64,000 bases of DNA from Eisenbergiella sp900555195 (GTDB lineage: Bacteria > Bacillota > Clostridia > Lachnospirales > Lachnospiraceae). Shown in pieces: positions 16,027 through 24,627 of this stretch; within the stretch, counting starts at the first letter, position 1; every line of letters starts with the position of its first letter. The notes beneath the pieces are model-generated. The model saw nothing but the letters and a program-made list of their open reading frames with translations. It had not been told where the DNA came from and ran no database searches. The position numbers and the translations under genes were made by a program. The DNA lies in assembly GCA_902492555.1 (NCBI GenBank), contig CABUMH010000003.1:6893-70892 (forward strand), given 5' to 3'.

Positions 16027-17571
16027 TCATCCTGTTTCTTCCCTGGCCTTTTGTAAAAAATAAGCGATCCCGCGCAGGACAAAGTCCACACATGGGATCG
16101 CCACACTGTTGCCAAGGGCCTTATATCTGGCGCTATCTGAAGCGCCGGGAATGTCTGTCCAACCATCCGGGAACCCCTGCAGCCGTTCACACTCCAATGG
16201 TGTCAGGCGGCGGATCCGATTCGACCGCCCTATCACACATTTGTCCTGGGACACATATTGGCTGCCTACCCCTTTTTCATCTCCGCGGCACAAAGCACCA
16301 ACCACTGTCTGGTATGTGGAAAAAACAGCATGCTTGTCTGTCGCTGTAAGGGTGTAAGCGATATCCTCCTGGCATCCCAGGCCATGTCCTCCGTTTTGTA
16401 CCTTCCGGTCAATGATGTTCCCTGAAATGCAGTAACTTTCCGGAGTTCTGGCAACTAATGGGATATTATTGTTCGCATCAATTCTATGGTCCTCGAACAG
16501 TACCGGATGGTTGTTCCCGCTGGTTCCAGCAGCAGCTGTGATCGTCGGGCAGACTCCTTTCCCAATATATGCCCTGCCCTGCTGGTTCGCTAGGATTAAC
16601 GGCTGATGCCCATGTTCCTGTGCCCGTAACGTTCCTGACACATCTGCAGTCAAATGCATCTGGCTGCCGCCCTGGTCATTCAGGCAGAGAACAGAAGAAT
16701 TTTCTCCAGCTACCAACGGTGGATGGCTACCCATTCCTGCCCGCAGTGTTGCAGTTACATCTTCGGTTACATCCATTCGGCTGCCGCCCTGGTCATTTAA
16801 ACAAAAACAATTTCCTTTCTCTGTCATATCCCGGCTCCATCTGCCTGGATCATCAACGCCTCTTTCAGTTGCGGCGGCAGGTCCTTCCCCCTGGCTTTCG
16901 CCCTCCGCAGGATCCCCAAGCAGGCTGTCCTGCTTAAATAGTATCTGGGGTGCGGTGAGTCCTCCAAAATCCGCGACAAGGAAGATACGACGGCGGCGCT
17001 GGGCGACTCCCCAGAATTGAGCGTCCAGGACTCTCCAAGCCAAGCTGAATTCAGTTCCCAGAATGGCAGCCCCAGCAGGTTCCCAGCGCCCGGAGTCAGG
17101 TCGAGGCACATGACAGGCACAGTCCTTAATACGGACGATTTCCTCGATAACCGCGCGGAAGTCCTCCCCATTGGCGGAGCTGAAGGCTCCCGGCACATTC
17201 TCCCAAACGAGGTATCGAGGTCTGCTAAGGTGATCTGGTATCCCCCGTCTGGCATCTGCGTTTCTCATCTCCTTTACAATGCGTACCTGGTCCATAAACA
17301 GGCCGGATCGCTCCCCAGCAAGGCCACGCCGCTGTCCGGCGACAGACAGGTCCTGGCAGGGGCTTCCTCCACAGATCACGTCCACCGGCGGCAGCTTCCC
17401 TCCGTCCAGTTTCGTGATATCCCCGACATGGGCCATGTCAGGGAACCTGGCCTGTGTTACTTTGATGGGGAAGGGTTCGATTTCGCTGGCCCAGAGCGGC
17501 GTGATGCCGTTATGGATGCCGGCAAGCGGGAACCCGCCGATCCCATCAAACAAACTTCCAAGGGTCATCAT
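16027..17571 (-). CDS. C5-cytosine DNA methyltransferase
   Basis: A 514-residue AdoMet-dependent enzyme. Motif I (LFDGIGGFPLAGI) is at the start, the catalytic loop GGSPCQDLS carries Cys72, ENVPGAF is motif VI, and QRRRRIFLVADF is motif VIII; motifs IX-X (RRLTPLECERLQGFPDGW, ALGNSVAIP) close the protein. The target-recognition region contains two similar blocks (CLNDQGGSRMDVTEDVTATL and CLNDQGGSQMHLTADVSGTL). No restriction endonuclease is adjacent, so it is probably an orphan that protects the element from host restriction. It overlaps the preceding gene by 4 bp (ATGA). Confidence 0.93.
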   Translation of the reverse strand: MMTLGSLFDGIGGFPLAGIHNGITPLWASEIEPFPIKVTQARFPDMAHVGDITKLDGGKLPPVDVICGGSPCQDLSVAGQRRGLAGERSGLFMDQVRIVKEMRNADARRGIPDHLSRPRYLVWENVPGAFSSANGEDFRAVIEEIVRIKDCACHVPRPDSGRWEPAGAAILGTEFSLAWRVLDAQFWGVAQRRRRIFLVADFGGLTAPQILFKQDSLLGDPAEGESQGEGPAAATERGVDDPGRWSRDMTEKGNCFCLNDQGGSRMDVTEDVTATLRAGMGSHPPLVAGENSSVLCLNDQGGSQMHLTADVSGTLRAQEHGHQPLILANQQGRAYIGKGVCPTITAAAGTSGNNHPVLFEDHRIDANNNIPLVARTPESYCISGNIIDRKVQNGGHGLGCQEDIAYTLTATDKHAVFSTYQTVVGALCRGDEKGVGSQYVSQDKCVIGRSNRIRRLTPLECERLQGFPDGWTDIPGASDSARYKALGNSVAIPCVDFVLRGIAYFLQKAREETG

Positions 17572-17948
17572 CCACTCATTCCCATTTCAGGAAAGCCCAG
17601 CCCTATTTCTGGTGACGGGCCGCCGGCAAATTCCTGGCTGCTGATCTGCCGTATAGGAATCCCCAGCCGCGCCGCCGCATCCAGTTCCCTTTGCATCCCG
17701 GCAGAAATACGGTTCCCACACAGCCATAACTCGTCGCAGGCTTTTAATACCCGGATCCCCATCTGCAATCCGGCCTCCCGGTCCCCCGGCGAACCGTCAT
17801 CCAAAAACTGCGGGTACATTAAATGCACCGCTATGGGGACAGCCCCCTGTGCCATAGCATACCGGCAGGCATTTTGCGCTGCCAGGATATTCTCCTGCAC
17901 ATCCCCGGCATAAGGGGATGCAATGTATACCAGCTTTCTTTCTGTCAT
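17568..17948 (-). CDS. DUF4406 / nucleoside deoxyribosyltransferase-like protein
   Basis: A 126-residue Rossmann-like protein: LVYIASPYAGDVQENILAAQ at the start and KACDELWLCGNRISAGMQRE later, the pattern of DUF4406 proteins, which resemble nucleoside 2-deoxyribosyltransferases. Phage and mobile-element copies are thought to modify or sense nucleotides; activity here is not established. Its stop overlaps the methyltransferase start (ATGA), implying co-translation. Start ATG 17948 follows AAAGTGGGTG. Confidence 0.78.
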   Translation of the reverse strand: MTERKLVYIASPYAGDVQENILAAQNACRYAMAQGAVPIAVHLMYPQFLDDGSPGDREAGLQMGIRVLKACDELWLCGNRISAGMQRELDAAARLGIPIRQISSQEFAGGPSPEIGLGFPEMGMSG

Positions 17949-17963
17949 CGTTCACCCACTTTC

Positions 17964-18866
17964 TTATTTTGCTACGGTCTGGACAATGGTGCGTGTCAGG
18001 TTAACTGCCCCCTGTGCCGCATAAACAGCACCCATCACATTCGCCCTGGTTCCTGTATCCAATCCAAATTGTCCGGCGATCCTGGGGATTTCCCCGGCGG
18101 ACAGCATCAATCCAAGCCCCAAAAGCGCCTGGTCTTTTACCACCATCAGCCCCGCAATCAGCACCGTCGCCTGCAAAAACGTGGTCAGGCACAGCCCAAT
18201 GACCTGTTTACACCAGCTGACAAACCCATCAATATAGCCCCTCGGAACACTGAACATGTAAAGGCTGCCCACCGCGATTTGGATCAGCAGGATACCGCCG
18301 CGTTTCAGGTTGGCAAAAAACACTTTGATGACTGCATATCCCATCATGACTAGGATAAAAATCATCAGGATCGGGCTGGTGATACTGCCAAGGCCGCCGA
18401 ACACACCTGCATTCGCAGCTTCTTCCCAAGTTCCTGCATCCTGTAGGGAAGTAATGATATTTGATGCAACCGTGCCGAAATCATCGCCTAATCCGGTAAT
18501 CTCCGCCGTAAAACTTCCCTGCAGGGATACACAGAACTTGTAGAGTTCCACAGGTACTACCGTGAACAGGCTCACAGCCATAAATCCCTTGATCGCATTG
18601 ATTGCAGTTTCCCGGATACTGCCCCGCCCATTCTGGCACTCGATCCCATATTCAAATGCGGCTACGACAAGCCCCGTGACATAGAGCGCCCAAGCCAGAT
18701 AAGAAAAAAACAGTACAATGGACTGCACCCATGTCATTTCAAACAGGTCTGCGCCCATATTCCCCATCTGCATAAAAAAGTCGCCGAGGAACCCTACTAC
18801 CTGGCCATAGATCCAGTCAATGATCTGGCCCAGCACGGTATCGGCGACAAAATCCCATATGAACAC
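17964..18866 (-). CDS. VirB6/TrbL-like multi-pass membrane channel protein
   Basis: A 300-residue protein with about six membrane helices: residues near 50-75 (SIVLFFSYLAWALYVTGLVV), 90-110, 155-180 (SPILMIFILVMMGYAVIKVF), 185-205 and 225-255, plus an N-terminal amphipathic segment. The order and size match the TrbL/VirB6 family, the polytopic core of the inner-membrane channel. Translation appears to start at GTG 18866. It lies upstream of the methyltransferase pair in the transfer operon. Assignment rests on topology and context. Confidence 0.85.
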   Translation of the reverse strand: MFIWDFVADTVLGQIIDWIYGQVVGFLGDFFMQMGNMGADLFEMTWVQSIVLFFSYLAWALYVTGLVVAAFEYGIECQNGRGSIRETAINAIKGFMAVSLFTVVPVELYKFCVSLQGSFTAEITGLGDDFGTVASNIITSLQDAGTWEEAANAGVFGGLGSITSPILMIFILVMMGYAVIKVFFANLKRGGILLIQIAVGSLYMFSVPRGYIDGFVSWCKQVIGLCLTTFLQATVLIAGLMVVKDQALLGLGLMLSAGEIPRIAGQFGLDTGTRANVMGAVYAAQGAVNLTRTIVQTVAK

Positions 18867-18916
18867 GCTTTATCCATGCCCCCTTTCCTTTTATGATGAA
18901 GTTGGCAACAATGGCC

Positions 18917-19381
18917 TTATCCCATAACCGGACTGCTGAGTACCGGCGCTTCCCCTATTCCTTCCTCCTGTTGTAGTTCCCAATCCGCCAAACACGCAAA
19001 AGCATCATTGTACTGCTCATAAGAGACTTGCTGTTTCCTTCTGGATAGTTCCAGGATTGCTGATGCAATCTTTCTGGTAACCGGGCTTTCCTTATCCTCC
19101 GCCATTGCCTTCAGCGCATTTTCTGATAATTCGTTCCAGCGGCCCGGATCATAGCCCACAACTCTCACCTCAATCTCGGTTCCTCCATCCGTCAAGGTTC
19201 CGGCATCCTGGATGGGATCCGGTTTGAACAGGAGCATCAGGGAAATTTTCGTTCCCTGTGGGTTCGTAACGCCAATCCCGCCGGGGCCGGGGCCAATCAC
19301 ACACATGCCGTCAGTCCGGTCAAAAATCTCCTGCCCCAATGACAAGATAGGGTTCGATCCAATCACTTCTTTTCTGTCCAT
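18917..19381 (-). CDS. Uncharacterised conjugative-element protein
   Basis: A 154-residue soluble protein with a Gly/Pro-rich segment (CVIGPGPGGIGVTNPQGTKI) and a helical, acidic C-terminal half (SYEQYNDAFACLADWELQQE). I do not recognise a family. Start ATG 19381 is preferred because AAAGGAGGATGCC precedes it; the longer frame overlaps the preceding gene. It sits between the VirB6-like gene and two other small unknown genes, all tightly spaced, and probably belongs to the transfer operon. Confidence 0.65.
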   Translation of the reverse strand: MDRKEVIGSNPILSLGQEIFDRTDGMCVIGPGPGGIGVTNPQGTKISLMLLFKPDPIQDAGTLTDGGTEIEVRVVGYDPGRWNELSENALKAMAEDKESPVTRKIASAILELSRRKQQVSYEQYNDAFACLADWELQQEEGIGEAPVLSSPVMG

Positions 19382-19392
19382 GGCATCCTCCT

Positions 19393-19821
19393 TTAGCACA
19401 TGTTCTGTCCCGGCTGCAGTTCTTCTATAGGTTCTTGGAAAACTTCAAGGTAAGTCTTTACCGCGCCGGCCAGCTTCTGGTAATCCGCTTCTGTCGGATG
19501 GTACACATACCAGTCCACAGCATTCCCATCTCTCCAAAGGTGTGCAGAGACACCTTCCCGGAAGTTGGGATTACTGACTTTCTTCACTCCCCATACATCC
19601 TGGAATTTTAACACCATGCTGTCAATGACACCTTCATTCCGGTTCAGAAGCGTAACTTTCAAGCGGTCGTATTGGTCTGCAATCCTCCCTGTCTGGAAAC
19701 AAATCTTTACACGGATCTGGTCCGTCAGCTTGCCGTAACAGGCATTCCCTACAAACCTTGTGTGGGGGAATACCGCATCATGGTCAAACATCCTGCGGAG
19801 TTCCTGCTCAAATTTCGTCAT
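19393..19821 (-). CDS. Uncharacterised conjugative-element protein
   Basis: A 142-residue soluble protein with alternating strands and helices (KLTDQIRVKICFQTGRIADQ, then RLKVTLLNRNEGVIDSMVLK, then VDWYVYHPTEADYQKL). No known family or catalytic motif is apparent. Start ATG 19821 follows GAAAGGGGGCTTTGG. It overlaps no neighbour and lies 11 bp before the next gene, consistent with a single operon. Confidence 0.65.
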   Translation of the reverse strand: MTKFEQELRRMFDHDAVFPHTRFVGNACYGKLTDQIRVKICFQTGRIADQYDRLKVTLLNRNEGVIDSMVLKFQDVWGVKKVSNPNFREGVSAHLWRDGNAVDWYVYHPTEADYQKLAGAVKTYLEVFQEPIEELQPGQNMC

Positions 19822-19836
19822 CCAAAGCCCCCTTTC

Positions 19837-20403
19837 TCATGTTATCCCCATCCCGGAAATCCCTTTATCCGGCCTTATACACACATCCTGTTCCTGCTTT
19901 GCCGGTTTTATCAGTTCAACAACATCCCCCGGTGCTGACAGCAATTCATCCATACGCCCGATAAGGGATTCCATATGGCCCTGCCAGCTGATCCAGTTCT
20001 GCTCTTTGAACCAGCCACCCCATTTCCTTCCCTGGGCAGCATCCTCACGGCTAAACTTAAGCGTATCTGACAGGTAATTTTTAATCCATCCAATGGACTC
20101 CTTATCGGCCGTAAAGGAAGCCATGGAAGCAAACTTCCTGTCTTTTGCGGTATTCGGGTCATCATGGTCCAGCCCCATCAGGTCTTGGTCCAAAAATTTC
20201 ACCATGATCTCAGCCAATGCCATCGGGCTGGTATGGCTGTCCCCATCGGTTACGTCCGGCGGGGCGCACCAGCTGTCACCCCGCAGCAAATCAATGATCG
20301 TTTTTACCTCCAGCTTCCCATCAGCAGGCAGATTTTCCCGGATAAAACCCACAGTGTCCAATCCGGCATCCGACTCAAAGGCTGTAATTCCCCAGCATCC
20401 CAT
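19837..20403 (-). CDS. DUF4259-like protein
   Basis: A 188-residue protein beginning MGCWGITAFESDAGLDTVGF, close to the MGAWG...FENDTALD hallmark of DUF4259. The rest is helical with a TDGDSHTSPMALAEIMVKFL segment. DUF4259 proteins have no established activity. The ATG at 20403 is chosen because AGGAGG lies 7 bases upstream, whereas the earlier ATG at 20409 abuts it. Second in the small-gene run after the VirB2-like gene. Confidence 0.72.
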   Translation of the reverse strand: MGCWGITAFESDAGLDTVGFIRENLPADGKLEVKTIIDLLRGDSWCAPPDVTDGDSHTSPMALAEIMVKFLDQDLMGLDHDDPNTAKDRKFASMASFTADKESIGWIKNYLSDTLKFSREDAAQGRKWGGWFKEQNWISWQGHMESLIGRMDELLSAPGDVVELIKPAKQEQDVCIRPDKGISGMGIT

Positions 20404-20422
20404 AACCATCCCTCCTATCTGC

Positions 20423-20713
20423 TTATTGAAGTTTCATCGTATGGGCATCCTGCCCGCTGTCTGCCTCTATCGTACTCTGCAGGCTGTAAAGCCTTTCATA
20501 CAGGGTAAAGCGCAGATAGTTCTGGGGGAGGTAGCTGATCATCTCCGCTACATCCTCCAGGCTATCCCACATTTCCCGGTCATCCATGACTTTATGGACA
20601 TATTGCTTCATCTCCTGTTCAATAGCAGACAGTTCTTTCTGTTTTGCAAGGAATGCCTCCGACAGTCGGTTCAATTCTATTGCTGTTTTTTCATCGATTT
20701 TCCCCATAGGCAT
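20423..20713 (-). CDS. Small helical protein, unknown
   Basis: A 96-residue, entirely helical protein (ELNRLSEAFLAKQKELSAIE is strongly coiled-coil-like), with YLPQNYLRFTLYERLYSLQS near the end. No family recognised. It starts one base after the stop of the VirB2-like gene with TTAGGAATGTGAT upstream, so translation is coupled. A structural or chaperone-like role beside the pilin-like protein is possible but not shown. Confidence 0.65.
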   Translation of the reverse strand: MPMGKIDEKTAIELNRLSEAFLAKQKELSAIEQEMKQYVHKVMDDREMWDSLEDVAEMISYLPQNYLRFTLYERLYSLQSTIEADSGQDAHTMKLQ

Positions 20714-20714
20714 A

Positions 20715-21050
20715 TCACATTCCTAAGATCTGCCACACATACATCGGCGCAGTGAGGGTAAAGACCAAACACGCAAACAGGATTGCAGGGCCGGCCCATT
20801 CAAACTGCCCATGCTTGCGATAGTCAAAATATGCGGTACCAAGTTTGCCAAAGAAGAATACCGCCAGGATCAAGTCGATAGCGGGGAACACAACATTATT
20901 CACCACGGTTTTGATCTGCTGGGATGCCGTATCCCAGGTCCCTTCAATCGCCCCGGCAACATCACCGGAGGCAGCATAGGCAGGGATGCAGAACACACAG
21001 GCCGTCAGCGCGGCGACAACAAGGAGCGTAGTCATCCGTTTCAGTTTCAT
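20715..21050 (-). CDS. VirB2-like (DUF3852) secreted membrane protein
   Basis: A 111-residue protein with a Sec signal peptide (cleavage after IPAYA), a short helix (GTWDTASQQIKTVVNNVVFP) and two membrane helices (AIDLILAVFFFGKLGTAY and AILFACLVFTLTAPMYVW) joined by a basic loop. This is the topology of VirB2-like pilins and matches what I recall of DUF3852. It is likely a subunit of the mating channel. Start ATG 21050 has GGGAAGGAG. An intrinsic terminator lies just upstream. Confidence 0.82.
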   Translation of the reverse strand: MKLKRMTTLLVVAALTACVFCIPAYAASGDVAGAIEGTWDTASQQIKTVVNNVVFPAIDLILAVFFFGKLGTAYFDYRKHGQFEWAGPAILFACLVFTLTAPMYVWQILGM

Positions 21051-21078
21051 TTGATTTCTCCTTCCCTTTTGGAATCAT

Positions 21079-21110
21079 AAAAAATGCAAAGCTGTTTTTT
21101 CCAGCCCTGC
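21079..21110 (-). terminator. Intrinsic terminator before the VirB2-like gene
   Basis: On the minus strand GCAGGGCTG (21110-21102) pairs with CAGCTTTGC (21094-21086), with two G-U pairs, followed by ATTTTTTAT (six T at 21084-21079). Confidence 0.6.
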
Positions 21111-21128
21111 CATTTTTTCTTTCTGATA

Positions 21129-22832
21129 TTAGTTTGGTGTCTGCGGTGCAATGTGCCAGTCGCTCCAAAGGTTCCCGTCAATCGTCAGGGAATCTGTCAG
21201 GTTCATGGACAGCATCCCCGCCGGGGTCCAGCAGTCGATCAGCCATGTATAGGCCGTATAGCTTCCATCCGGATACCAGATCGGTGTGAAATGGGTCCGC
21301 CGGCCATAAGTGCTGTACCGGTTTTCCTGGAATTCATGGATCATATCGTATCCACTGTTCATCCTCTCCAGCAGCCGCCAGAAGTTCTGGTACTGGAATT
21401 CCGGGAAATAGGTGACTGCATTCTGTGCCGGGGTAACTGCGGAACTTTGGTTCGTGCTGACATGCGTCGTCACTTTTTCATTGAACCCATATCCGGATTT
21501 CATCGTATCCCCGCTGGCTGTCGGCGCTTTTTCATCCGGCATAATCTCCATGGAAGCTGTTAGGCTTGCTGAGTACCGGTCAAAGTCAAACTCCCACCAG
21601 CCATGGTCGCACCAATACCCATCATCCTCTTCGTCACCATCATGCCATACCCAGTGTTCCTGCCACCACGGGCGCCACACGCCCCATTCAGCAGTCGTTT
21701 TCTCTTCATTTGCCGGGATCGCAGGGCGGCTGAATCCATCGTTCCGGTCATCTGCGTTGGGATCCGGCGGTGGGTTCTCATCCAAGTCTACGATATTGAC
21801 CTGCAGCGTCCCTTTATCCACCCGGCCACCGCCATACACCTGCACAATAATGGTCATTGTCTGCGGTCCCTCCGGCGTTGTCCAGCGGATCCACGCCAGC
21901 TGGCTGTCTCCCTCCGGATAATAAACATTGTTCACCCGGTAGGAACGCCCGCCTACAGTAAAGGTAACGGATACCGAATTGTCCGGGTCGCTCTGCCCAC
22001 CTTTCACTTCAACGGCAGTGATGACCTCCGTGTTTGTCCGGTATTCATAGTCAAACTCCGTAACCTCCACTTCTTCTGGAGGTACTTCATTAAACCGCAC
22101 AACACCAAGGCCCAGGGAACTTTTGATTTCCATGTTGGAACGGACACCGCTTGTTGCCCCGCCCCACGCTGGATACCCCAAATCCGGCACCTCTAAAAAC
22201 ATAGACAGGGGAAGGTTCTGGAATGCCACCGTAGGAAGGACCGCACGGACCGCCCCACTGGTCAGCTCATCATATAATGCCGCTTCCGTTGCGGTAGCCG
22301 CAATCAAGTTTCCCTGGAATGTGAGGAAGCTGATCGGTTCGATCAGCAACCGGTATTCCCCATTAATCAGCGTATCAAAATCCATCCCCGTAAGCCCTGC
22401 AATGCTGCGGATCACCTGCTCATCCGTAAAATAACTTTTGATTTCTTCAATGTTCGCCTGTCCAAGGCTTTGGGAGCTGATGATCCTTGGCAGTGCCTGC
22501 GCAGGATTCACATATTCGTAAGGATCCGTGCTCACAGCCAAGGCCGTCCCGTTGTTATAGGATATCTTGCATACCTTCCCAAAGGAATACACAATGGATG
22601 GCCGTTTATTGGTCAGGTCAATTGGCCGGGTTACCGGCTCCCTCCCCTCTGTCCGGACTACGGTTACCCGTACCCCTTCATTCCCCGGTGACCAGTAATT
22701 CTGGCTGGTCCCTTGCCCCATGCTGCCACCGCCTCCATCCAGGTTTCCTTCCCCTACCGCGTATGCCGGCAGCACAAACAGCAGGGAAAGAAGTAAGGCA
22801 AGGGCAAGGAGACTACTGATTTTCCGCTTCAA
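21129..22832 (-). CDS. Large secreted conjugative-element protein with a Trp-rich segment
   Basis: A 567-residue exported protein. The signal peptide (KISSLLALALLLSLLFVLPAYA) is followed by a Gly-rich linker, mixed domains, an Ig-like beta region (about residues 255-350), and a striking Trp/Asp/His-rich stretch (about 385-425; WRPWWQEHWVWHDGDEEDDG) before a C-terminal domain. There is no LPXTG motif or C-terminal anchor. It may form the outer part of the mating apparatus. The start is TTG 22832, with AAAGGAG 7 bases upstream. A terminator hairpin precedes it. Confidence 0.8.
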   Translation of the reverse strand: MKRKISSLLALALLLSLLFVLPAYAVGEGNLDGGGGSMGQGTSQNYWSPGNEGVRVTVVRTEGREPVTRPIDLTNKRPSIVYSFGKVCKISYNNGTALAVSTDPYEYVNPAQALPRIISSQSLGQANIEEIKSYFTDEQVIRSIAGLTGMDFDTLINGEYRLLIEPISFLTFQGNLIAATATEAALYDELTSGAVRAVLPTVAFQNLPLSMFLEVPDLGYPAWGGATSGVRSNMEIKSSLGLGVVRFNEVPPEEVEVTEFDYEYRTNTEVITAVEVKGGQSDPDNSVSVTFTVGGRSYRVNNVYYPEGDSQLAWIRWTTPEGPQTMTIIVQVYGGGRVDKGTLQVNIVDLDENPPPDPNADDRNDGFSRPAIPANEEKTTAEWGVWRPWWQEHWVWHDGDEEDDGYWCDHGWWEFDFDRYSASLTASMEIMPDEKAPTASGDTMKSGYGFNEKVTTHVSTNQSSAVTPAQNAVTYFPEFQYQNFWRLLERMNSGYDMIHEFQENRYSTYGRRTHFTPIWYPDGSYTAYTWLIDCWTPAGMLSMNLTDSLTIDGNLWSDWHIAPQTPN

Positions 22833-22851
22833 GACACCACTCCTTTCCACG

Positions 22852-22877
22852 AAAAAACACCGCGTCCCCGCGATGTT
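22852..22877 (-). terminator. Intrinsic terminator before the secreted-protein gene
   Basis: On the minus strand AACATCGCG-GGGA-CGCGGTGTT (22877 to 22856, one G-U pair) is followed by a T run to 22852. The ribosome binding site of the secreted-protein gene follows directly. Confidence 0.75.
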
Positions 22878-22906
22878 TCTTCCTCCTGATTTGCTTCACC
22901 GATCCA

Positions 22907-23512
22907 TCAATCCATAATCCCTATTTTATTCCCATTCTCATACATGTCCTCGGCAACCGTACCAGATCCTCCACCGCCATTATTCTGTACCCATCCAAAG
23001 CCCGGAATATAGATCTGCCCGTTTTGGGTATCGCCAGCCTGCGGCTCACCAGGCGCCGGTTCCGGCTCCGTAGGTGTCACGACCTCATCATGTCCCACCG
23101 GTGTAGGCGGCGTTTCCACCTTTGTCCCGTCCGGCATCTGGGTAGGATCTGTAAGCACATCCTCGCTTGGTTCCTCCGGTTTCGTCACATCCGGCTGGAT
23201 GCTCTGCTCCGTTTGGTCCGTCTGGGCAGGGCGGCTGTCCACTGGAGGGGCAGTCTCTTCCAGTTCCGTTTCTGTACCGGTTTCCGGTTTGATCACCAGG
23301 TCAGCTGAAGAATCGCTTTCTTCGATCTGCACTTCACCGGGATCCACAACGATTTCCGTCACGGCTGAACTTTCTTCCGGCAGTGTATCCTCTCCTGTCG
23401 GTATTTTCCCGAACTGCAGGCTGATCGCCGCAATCAGCCCTATGCAGATAACTGCCCCACCGCCAATCGCCAGATATCTTTTTGTCTTATCTGTCAGTTT
23501 CAATTGATCCAA
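22907..23512 (-). CDS. DUF6550-like membrane-anchored Pro/Glu-rich protein
   Basis: A 201-residue protein with a basic N-terminus, one membrane helix (YLAIGGGAVICIGLIAAISL), then about 130 residues rich in Pro, Glu and Thr, and a conserved end (QIYIPGFGWVQNNGG... EDMYENGNKIGIMD). This is the DUF6550 pattern I know from clostridial elements. The extended linker and C-terminal motif suggest a cell-wall-spanning tether. Start ATG 23512 follows GAAGGAGGTTGG. It lies between the Tad cluster and the secreted protein. Confidence 0.78.
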   Translation of the reverse strand: MDQLKLTDKTKRYLAIGGGAVICIGLIAAISLQFGKIPTGEDTLPEESSAVTEIVVDPGEVQIEESDSSADLVIKPETGTETELEETAPPVDSRPAQTDQTEQSIQPDVTKPEEPSEDVLTDPTQMPDGTKVETPPTPVGHDEVVTPTEPEPAPGEPQAGDTQNGQIYIPGFGWVQNNGGGGSGTVAEDMYENGNKIGIMD

Positions 23513-23640
23513 CCTCCTTCTATCCGTCCTTTTTCGTGTATTACTTCACACAATACGGTATCCCGTTCCACAAGTCTATGGATTTCCCGAATTCTTCCCG
23601 AAATTCTACGATTGTCACAATCCAGACGAGTATGAATTGT

Positions 23641-24201
23641 CTAAAATACCGCTATATATCCCGCCTGCACTTTCAGCGTAATAAACATCGAGGGGAGAAG
23701 CCTGCCCCCAAACCGTACCGGGACTTCCAGACGCACAAGGGCATCCGCCTCAAACCTCTGGGCATTCTCCGGGTCCGATGGCGCTAATGGGGCATTGCGC
23801 AGGGTGACATCCAGGCTGTCAATGGCAAACTCCATGGCGGTATCGTCCTCGTCCCCGTATTTTACATGGCGGCCACCCTGTAAGGTGGTACCAATGGTAT
23901 CATCCAGATATCCATAAATATCACCTGCATCCAGGGTTTCTTCCCAGCCGTCCTCCCCGAATGGCATGTAGTTGCCGGAATATCCTTCCCGCACCCCATG
24001 GTAAACACCGGCATAGTTATCATTGACAGTAGAAATGATGGCATCCTCTACCGCTTCCCTCACACCCGCCGCGATGACCTGGAGCCGGAAATATTCACTG
24101 ATGCCGCACAGCAGGATAATCAGTGCCAGAACAACCCCTATGGTCATCGGAAAAGAGGCGGCACGCTCACTGTTTAAGATTTCCCTGATTTTTCTTCCCA
24201 A
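23641..24201 (-). CDS. TadE-like minor pseudopilin
   Basis: A 186-residue protein with the TadE pattern: a short basic start (LGRKIREILNSERAASFP), one membrane helix (MTIGVVLALIILLCGISEYF) and an extracytoplasmic domain of strands ending LRLEVPVRFGG region. TadE/TadF proteins are minor pseudopilins of the Tad machine. The start is placed at TTG 24201 (GAGGTG upstream); it lies inside the end of a longer frame that would overlap the DUF4320 gene. It ends the element's Tad cluster. Confidence 0.78.
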   Translation of the reverse strand: MGRKIREILNSERAASFPMTIGVVLALIILLCGISEYFRLQVIAAGVREAVEDAIISTVNDNYAGVYHGVREGYSGNYMPFGEDGWEETLDAGDIYGYLDDTIGTTLQGGRHVKYGDEDDTAMEFAIDSLDVTLRNAPLAPSDPENAQRFEADALVRLEVPVRFGGRLLPSMFITLKVQAGYIAVF

Positions 24202-24211
24202 CCGCACCACC

Positions 24212-24619
24212 TCACTTCCAGTATACTTCGGATTTTCCGGTCGCCTGGGACCTGAGGGTAATGGGGAAAGAGGCGAACTCCCCAAAAAGGCCGATATTGG
24301 TTTCCATGGTCAACGTCACCGTAACTTCATGATTCAGCTGGATCCTTCCAGTGGCAGACCATTCAATATCCGGCCACAGCCCCGTCTGCTCCGACAGGAT
24401 TGCCGCACGCCTGCTGGTTTCGGATCCTACCCGCCCGGAAACCTCCGCCTCCCGGACCAATTCTGTGGCAAAGGTATCCAGCTGCTGTTTCTGGATGAAC
24501 ACCGGCAGTACCCGCATCGCCAGAGCCAGGACCAGCACCGCGCACAACACCAGGACAATTACATCCACATACCCTTCGCCACGCTTATTTTTAAGTAGAT
24601 ATCGAATCTTTGGCACCAT
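24212..24619 (-). CDS. DUF4320 TadE/F-like pseudopilin
   Basis: A 135-residue protein with a basic start including KNKRGEGYVDVIV, a membrane helix (VLVLCAVLVLALAMRVLPVF) and a beta-rich extracytoplasmic domain. GEGYVD just before the helix resembles the G/E processing context of type IV prepilins. DUF4320 proteins accompany Tad genes in Clostridia. Start ATG 24619 has AAGGAGGTGC. It is 8 bp downstream of TadC and 10 bp upstream of the TadE-like start. Confidence 0.8.
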   Translation of the reverse strand: MVPKIRYLLKNKRGEGYVDVIVLVLCAVLVLALAMRVLPVFIQKQQLDTFATELVREAEVSGRVGSETSRRAAILSEQTGLWPDIEWSATGRIQLNHEVTVTLTMETNIGLFGEFASFPITLRSQATGKSEVYWK

Positions 24620-24627
24620 GCACCTCC

